From: DASPXY01 sp038227745
GTDB lineage: Bacteria > Planctomycetota > Planctomycetia > Gemmatales > Gemmataceae
Direction: 5' to 3'
NCBI GenBank assembly: GCA_038227745.1
Contig: JBBRPS010000360.1
Coordinates: 1-9,924 of the forward strand
Length of the DNA stretch: 9,924 nt
Under the pieces are notes generated by a model. That model had not been told where the DNA came from and ran no database searches. It saw nothing but the letters and a program-made list of their open reading frames with translations. This document shows positions 6,390-9,924 of the stretch, in pieces. Position 1 is the stretch's first letter. Each line of letters starts with the position of its first letter. Position numbers and translations under genes: made by a program.

Positions 6390-6722
6390 ATGCTGTGTCG
6401 GCACTGCAACCACGTGAAGGCGAACCGTCCCCGGGGCCTGTGCTGGTCGTGCTACTACCGCCCCGGCGTGCGCGGGCTGTACCCGTCCACAAGCAAGTTC
6501 GCCCAGCGCGGCGTCGAGGACTTCAACGGCCGCGCCGCGCTGCCGCCCTGCCCCACGACCGCCCTGCCCGGCACGCCGGAGAAGGTCGCGATCCTGATGC
6601 AGCGCGCCCGCCTCAAGCAGTCGCTGTGGCACCCGCGGGACGCCACCCACGAAGATGCGCCCGTCCCCAGTGAGGACGTCGCGCTGCCGGCGGCCCGCCG
6701 CCGCCTCCTGGAGGTCGGGTGA
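6390..6722 (+). CDS. Small Cys-rich protein with a zinc-ribbon-like N-terminus
   Basis: A 110-aa protein beginning MLCRHCNHVKANRPRGLCW: C3xxC6 and then C18 and C21 (GLCWSCYY), a four-cysteine layout expected to bind one zinc. The conserved-looking region continues to about residue 41 (PGVRGLYPSTSKFAQRG). The rest is Pro/Ala-rich with one helix near ILMQRARLKQSL. Such a protein may bind nucleic acid or another protein; function unknown. I chose the ATG at 6390 because GGAAAGGA precedes it by about 9 nt and the cysteine motif starts right there. An in-frame ATG at 6177 lies inside the preceding gene and would add 71 residues that do not look like protein. The gene is followed immediately by a long hairpin. 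Confidence 0.82.
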   Translation: MLCRHCNHVKANRPRGLCWSCYYRPGVRGLYPSTSKFAQRGVEDFNGRAALPPCPTTALPGTPEKVAILMQRARLKQSLWHPRDATHEDAPVPSEDVALPAARRRLLEVG

Positions 6723-6732
6723 GCGGCGCTCC

Positions 6733-6829
6733 CTTGAAAAAGCAGAAGGCAGTAGGCAGGGAAGAAGCCAAGAAGCCCACGGGTTGCCACCCGTGGGCTT
6801 TGCTTCTTCCTGCCTACTGCTTTTTCAAG
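6733..6829. terminator. 97-nt hairpin repeat, likely bidirectional terminator between convergent genes (copy 3 of the family)
   Basis: The arms start and end CTTGAAAAAGCAG / CTGCTTTTTCAAG and pair, with small bulges, through GGCAGTAGGCAGG and GAAGAAGC into a 28-nt core (6773-6800) that is the AAGCCCACGGG palindrome with TTGCCA at its centre. The run TTTTT falls at the 3' base of the stem on both strands, so transcripts from either side would form a GC stem followed by U. It lies 10 nt after the stop of the Cys-rich gene and 7 nt from the stop of the glycoside hydrolase gene, the ideal place for a two-way terminator. Confidence 0.8.
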
Positions 6830-6836
6830 CGAAAGG

Positions 6837-9491
6837 TCAGTTCCCCACCACCCGTTCGCCGTCAATCTCGATCTCATACCAGAGCGTCCGGTGCGCCGGG
6901 CCGATGGCGAACGTGAGCTGCCCGCCGGCCAGGCGGCAGTCCACCTGCCGCTGGCGCCGGCCGGAGCCATCCAGCGCCCAGACCGCCGCGGTCCGGGCCT
7001 CGGTCGCGAGGGTCACCGTCGCCGGAATGCCCTCGGCGCGCGTCGGGCCGTCGCCCCAGTTCCTGCCGACCGAGTTGCGCTGAGCGTTCCAGCCCATGTT
7101 CGTGTTCTCCACGCGGCCCACCGCCGTCAGCAGCAGGCCGCGCGACTGGCGGATCGGGTTGGCGTCGCGCGCGGTCAGCGCCAGCGCCGCGAAGTTGCTG
7201 TCCGTCCGCGCCATCTGCACCTGCCAGCCGGGCAACTCCACCTTGCGCCCGCCCAGGAAGCCGACCATCACCTTCGAGCGCGGCGCGTCCACCGTGTACA
7301 GCGCGTCGTCCGTGCCCTGCCCGGTCCAGCGCAGCGCCGGCTGCGCCGCGGCCGGCCCCGTGCGGCTGACGGTGATGTCGCCCTTGCCCGGCACCAGCGC
7401 CAGCGAGAGACGCCGCGTCAGGGTTTCCAGGGCCGGGGTGCGCACCTGCTCCCACCAGAAGGTGACGTCCTTGTTCCTGTCCGCCATGATGTCGGCCACG
7501 GAGGCCTCCGGGATGCGGAGCTGACACTCGCCCTCCGCGGGGGCGACGTCGCCGCGGCGGAAAAGCATCGCCGCGGCCGGCAGGAACGCCATCTGGGTCG
7601 GGTTGCTGTCGATGGCGAAGAAGCCGCGGATCCGGTTGCTGTCCCAGCCGTCGCGGTCGCTGTGGTAGTCGAACAGGTAGACGGCGTCCCAGTCCTGGAA
7701 GGCGGCGAAGGAGGCGAGCATCGGCACGCACTCCGCCTGGTAGGAGCTGGGGGCGGGGTGGCCGTACTCGCTGACGGAGAACGGCTTGCCGGCCATGCGG
7801 AAGCGGGCCAGCGGTGCCAGGGCGCCGCCGGCGCGGTCCTTCGTCATGGGCGTGTTGGGGACGTACCAGTCGACCGGGTCCCACTCGCGCCGCGGGAAGC
7901 GCGGGTGCTGCCAGTAGTTGTGCATGTCGATGTAGTCCGACTGCCGCTCGCGGTAGATGCCGGCCAGCTGGCCGTAGCTGGCCTGCGAGCACGTCACGTT
8001 CGCCCGCGCCCCCAGCTCCTTCTTGACGAAGTCCTGCATGGCGGCCGAGTAGCGGCCCTCCGCGTCGATGAGGAAGCCGACCCAGTCACGCCCGACCGGC
8101 CCGCGAAGGAGCCGCCCGACCGGGATGGTGCCGGCCTCCAGCGAGGCGGTGGCGGGCAGCCCCTCGCCGGTGCCGGGCCGCACCGCGACGGCGGCCAGGT
8201 CCAGCGTGCCCGCTGCCGTGCCCAGGGCGAACAGCAGCCGGTTCTGGTCCCGGACCGGCTTCGTCGCCCGGAAGGTCACGCGGTACGGCTGCCAGTCCGT
8301 CCCGACGGTCTGCGAGCTGCGCAGGCCGACGTTGCGGTAATCGCCCTGGCCGATGTCGGCGCTGACCAGCAGCGGCCGCTGGCGGTCGGCCTTCGCCCAG
8401 AAGGTGACGGTGTACGTCTCGCCGTCGCGGAATTCGAGGCCGGCCTGGTGGACCTGGACGTGCCAGGCCTGCGTGCCGGGCTGGGCGATCTCGACGCGGA
8501 GCGTCCGGCCGACCGCCTCTTTCGGGACGGGGACGGCGCCGGCCACCTGGAAGGAGCTGCGGGCGCCCGGGTTATTCTCGATGCGCCAGGCCGTCGTCCC
8601 GCGCGTGAAGTCGCCGTTCTGCATCAGGCTGGGGCCGGTGAGCGCCGCCCCGCCCTGCCAGGCTTGCTTGAGGGCGACGGTGCTGACATAGCGGCCCTTG
8701 AGCCAGGCGTTCCACTGCCGCGCCAGCTCGTCGCGGTAGGGCGGCGGCAGCTCGTCCAGGGTGTTGCGCCAGGCGTGCGCGACGAGCGTGTCCTCGTTGG
8801 TCAGCTCCATCGTGGCGACGGCCGGCTCCTCGACGTAGCGCGTGCCGGTGTAGGGGTTCTTGTGGGTGAGCAGGTCGCGGGCGTAGTCCCTGTGCAGGCG
8901 CTGCACGCGCGGCTCGAAGTAGCCGATGACGCCGCCGCCCGCGGGCAGGCGGGGGCTGTGCGTGAAGCCATCGGCCTCGGTCGGGTGGCGGCCGACGTGC
9001 AGGGTGAGGTTGACGTAGATGCCGTTCTTCTTGAGCTGGGCGACGAGGTAGTCGAGGCGGTCGAGCTGGCGCTCGTCGAGGTGCTGCCGGTCCTTGAAGG
9101 CGGGGTCGAAGATGCCCTCGGGAGCGTGGTGGTAGTCGAGGGAGACGAGGCGGACCATGTTGATGCCGTACTTGCGCAGCCGGGCGGCGACCTTCTCGGC
9201 GACCTTCTTGTCGGGGAAGTTGGCGCCTCGGGTGAAGTTGACGCCGAGGAAGCGGATGCGCCGGCCCTTGCCGTCGTAGAAGTGGCCGTCACGGGCGCTG
9301 ATGAAGCCATCGGCGCCGGCCGGGGTGGGGCTGAGGGCGCTGACGTCGGTGGCGGTCGGCTTGAGGTTGTCCGGGGCGTCGTCCCAGGGGATGACGAAGG
9401 GAAACCAGTCGGGGCCGTCGGCCCGGGACGAGGCCAGGGTGCCGGCCAGGACGAGCAGGCCGAGGATGGAGCCGAAGCGGATGAGTCGCAT
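6837..9491 (-). CDS. Secreted glycoside hydrolase (clan A type) with an inserted carbohydrate-binding-like module
   Basis: An 884-aa protein. Residues 1-24 form a signal peptide (basic MRLIR, hydrophobic core, cut after SSRA). Residues about 62-285 are the first half of a TIM barrel, with FLGVNFTRG, NMVRLVSLDYHH and YVNLTLHVGR; TNED at 231-234 supplies E233, the probable acid/base after Asn. Residues about 287-437 (NGDFTRGTTAWRIEN, YTVTFWAKAD) resemble a CBM4/9-type beta-sandwich. The barrel resumes at about 450, with DMHNYW at 522-527 and VSEYGHP at 573-579; E575 is the probable nucleophile. The region from about 655 is beta-rich. The exact GH family cannot be fixed by eye; GH5-like is my best guess. 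A perfect AAGGAGGT precedes the ATG. It probably acts on a polysaccharide outside the cytoplasm and is transcribed alone. Confidence 0.9.
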   Translation of the reverse strand: MRLIRFGSILGLLVLAGTLASSRADGPDWFPFVIPWDDAPDNLKPTATDVSALSPTPAGADGFISARDGHFYDGKGRRIRFLGVNFTRGANFPDKKVAEKVAARLRKYGINMVRLVSLDYHHAPEGIFDPAFKDRQHLDERQLDRLDYLVAQLKKNGIYVNLTLHVGRHPTEADGFTHSPRLPAGGGVIGYFEPRVQRLHRDYARDLLTHKNPYTGTRYVEEPAVATMELTNEDTLVAHAWRNTLDELPPPYRDELARQWNAWLKGRYVSTVALKQAWQGGAALTGPSLMQNGDFTRGTTAWRIENNPGARSSFQVAGAVPVPKEAVGRTLRVEIAQPGTQAWHVQVHQAGLEFRDGETYTVTFWAKADRQRPLLVSADIGQGDYRNVGLRSSQTVGTDWQPYRVTFRATKPVRDQNRLLFALGTAAGTLDLAAVAVRPGTGEGLPATASLEAGTIPVGRLLRGPVGRDWVGFLIDAEGRYSAAMQDFVKKELGARANVTCSQASYGQLAGIYRERQSDYIDMHNYWQHPRFPRREWDPVDWYVPNTPMTKDRAGGALAPLARFRMAGKPFSVSEYGHPAPSSYQAECVPMLASFAAFQDWDAVYLFDYHSDRDGWDSNRIRGFFAIDSNPTQMAFLPAAAMLFRRGDVAPAEGECQLRIPEASVADIMADRNKDVTFWWEQVRTPALETLTRRLSLALVPGKGDITVSRTGPAAAQPALRWTGQGTDDALYTVDAPRSKVMVGFLGGRKVELPGWQVQMARTDSNFAALALTARDANPIRQSRGLLLTAVGRVENTNMGWNAQRNSVGRNWGDGPTRAEGIPATVTLATEARTAAVWALDGSGRRQRQVDCRLAGGQLTFAIGPAHRTLWYEIEIDGERVVGN

Positions 9492-9497
9492 CGCGAA

Positions 9498-9505
9498 ACC
9501 TCCTT
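9498..9505 (-). promoter_or_regulatory. Perfect Shine-Dalgarno of the glycoside hydrolase gene
   Basis: On the minus strand AAGGAGGT matches the anti-Shine-Dalgarno in full, 6 nt before the ATG counted from AAGGAGG. It fixes the start at 9491 and suggests efficient translation. Confidence 0.9.
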
Positions 9506-9527
9506 GTCACGGGAGCGAAGTCTCTCG

Positions 9528-9556
9528 ATGATAAGAAGTCGGCCGCGGCGCCGCAA
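9528..9556 (-). promoter_or_regulatory. Candidate promoter of the glycoside hydrolase gene
   Basis: On the minus strand, TTGCGG (9551-9556), 17 nt, then TATCAT (9528-9533, five of six to consensus). The start would be near 9521, with a 30-nt leader carrying the Shine-Dalgarno. The -35 lies within an 11-bp perfect inverted repeat (9545-9555 with 9563-9573, arms GCGGCGCCGCA), which could be an operator for a dimeric regulator; that is inference. Confidence 0.45.
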
Positions 9557-9586
9557 GGGATCTGCGGCGCCGCCTCCTGGGAGCGG

Positions 9587-9677
9587 CCACAGAGGAACAC
9601 CGATCAACACGGATGGGGAACCGAGGAGGCGATCTCTCCTCCCTTTCAAACTGCGTTCATCCGCGTTCATCTGTAGG
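9587..9677. repeat. Degenerate inverted-repeat element with tandem 10-mers in each arm
   Basis: The left arm (9587-9616) begins CCACAGAGGAACACCGAT and continues CAACACGGAT; the right arm (9649-9677) holds GCGTTCATCC GCGTTCATCT GTAGG, roughly the reverse complement. Between them GAGGAG and CTCCTC can pair. Repeats of this GTTCATCTGTGG type are, from memory, scattered in planctomycete and some other genomes. No coding content. Confidence 0.65.
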
Positions 9678-9787
9678 CTAGTGCCCCGTCAACGCTTAAT
9701 TTTGGGGTCACGGAGTCGGCTTTTTGCAAGGATTCCCGCTGGATTGCACAGTAGCAACCCCAAAATTAAGCGTTGATGGGGCACTAG
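9678..9787. mobile_element. MITE-like element with 31-nt inverted repeats and TA flanks
   Basis: The arms 9678-9708 and 9757-9787 are inverted copies with one mismatch (G9688 against T9777), enclosing 48 nt with no coding capacity. The ends read C-TA-GTGCCCC and GGGGCAC-TA-G. This fits a 104-bp non-autonomous element (9681-9784) flanked by a TA duplication, as made by IS630/Tc1-mariner transposases. A hairpin of other origin is possible. The near-identity of the arms suggests recent insertion or continued selection. Confidence 0.7.
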
Positions 9788-9904
9788 GAGACTGTCCGAT
9801 TATAGCTCGTCGCCTATTCTGTCAGCTGGAGATAACGGACGCAAGACGGGGGCGTCCTCCCGCGTTGTCGGACTCCGTCTGCTTTCCTCTCGGCTGGAGC
9901 ACGC
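9788..9904 (+). other. Non-coding leader before a possible gene at the right edge
   Basis: No gene seen. The stretch contains TTATAG at 9800-9805, a possible -10 without a good -35, and a GGAG at 9896-9899. It may be an upstream region of the gene starting at 9905 or the end of an insertion sequence. Confidence 0.4.
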
Positions 9905-9924
9905 ATGGCTACCCCGCGTCGCAA
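9905..9924 (+). CDS. Possible start of a gene cut by the window edge
   Basis: ATG at 9905 gives MATPRR before the edge. GGAG (9896-9899) stands 5 nt upstream, a fair Shine-Dalgarno. Six residues cannot identify a product. The neighbouring MITE-like element makes a transposase possible, but nothing in these residues shows it. Confidence 0.4.

Noticed and set aside
1984..6829. The repeated palindromes as CRISPR repeats
   Set aside because: The copies are kilobases apart with no regular spacers, and no cas gene is present.
6891..9776. A 961-codon open frame on the plus strand, antisense to the glycoside hydrolase gene
   Set aside because: It is an artefact of high GC and strong third-position bias; its translation is Arg/Ala/Val-rich with no domain, while the opposite strand has a signal peptide, catalytic motifs and a perfect Shine-Dalgarno.

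Overview
The window is about 9.9 kb of GC-rich DNA. It looks chromosomal and most likely planctomycetal, probably from the Gemmata/Gemmataceae side of the phylum. The reasons are the high GC, many lineage-specific small proteins, palindromic repeats between genes, and an RF1 that departs from the proteobacterial pattern. The phylum call is an inference from gene style, not from a search.

Layout. Positions 1-2308 (minus strand) hold a translation cluster in the order rpmE (ribosomal protein L31), prfA (release factor 1), prmC (methyltransferase of release factors). prfA and prmC overlap by ATGA, and prmC runs to the left edge, apparently one base short of its stop. A 28-nt perfect palindrome lies between rpmE and prfA. 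Divergently, a good TTGACA-16-TACACT promoter drives a 635-aa membrane-anchored coiled-coil protein (2587-4494). A long hairpin repeat follows, then a small cysteine-cluster protein (4690-5244) that ends at a strong intrinsic terminator.

Positions 5245-5785 are non-coding. They hold the terminator, a GC-rich palindromic repeat, and a strikingly AT-rich island ending in a near-consensus sigma-70 promoter. This promoter serves a 149-aa protein of unknown function (5786-6235) and perhaps a 110-aa Cys-rich, zinc-ribbon-like protein (6390-6722). A 97-nt hairpin sits exactly between that gene and the convergent large gene on the minus strand (6837-9491). The large gene encodes a secreted 884-aa glycoside hydrolase with a carbohydrate-binding-like module inserted into the catalytic domain. 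Its upstream region (9492-9904) carries a plausible promoter and two repeat elements; one is a MITE-like 104-bp element flanked by TA on both sides. The first codons of another gene may begin at 9905.

The translation cluster works as a unit: PrmC methylates the GGQ glutamine of RF1. The other genes look like separate transcription units. The most unusual content is the set of related hairpin repeats in intergenic gaps, and the AT-rich promoter island driving two small unrecognised proteins. No CRISPR array, tRNA or rRNA was seen, and I did not find a clear new defence or mobile system.
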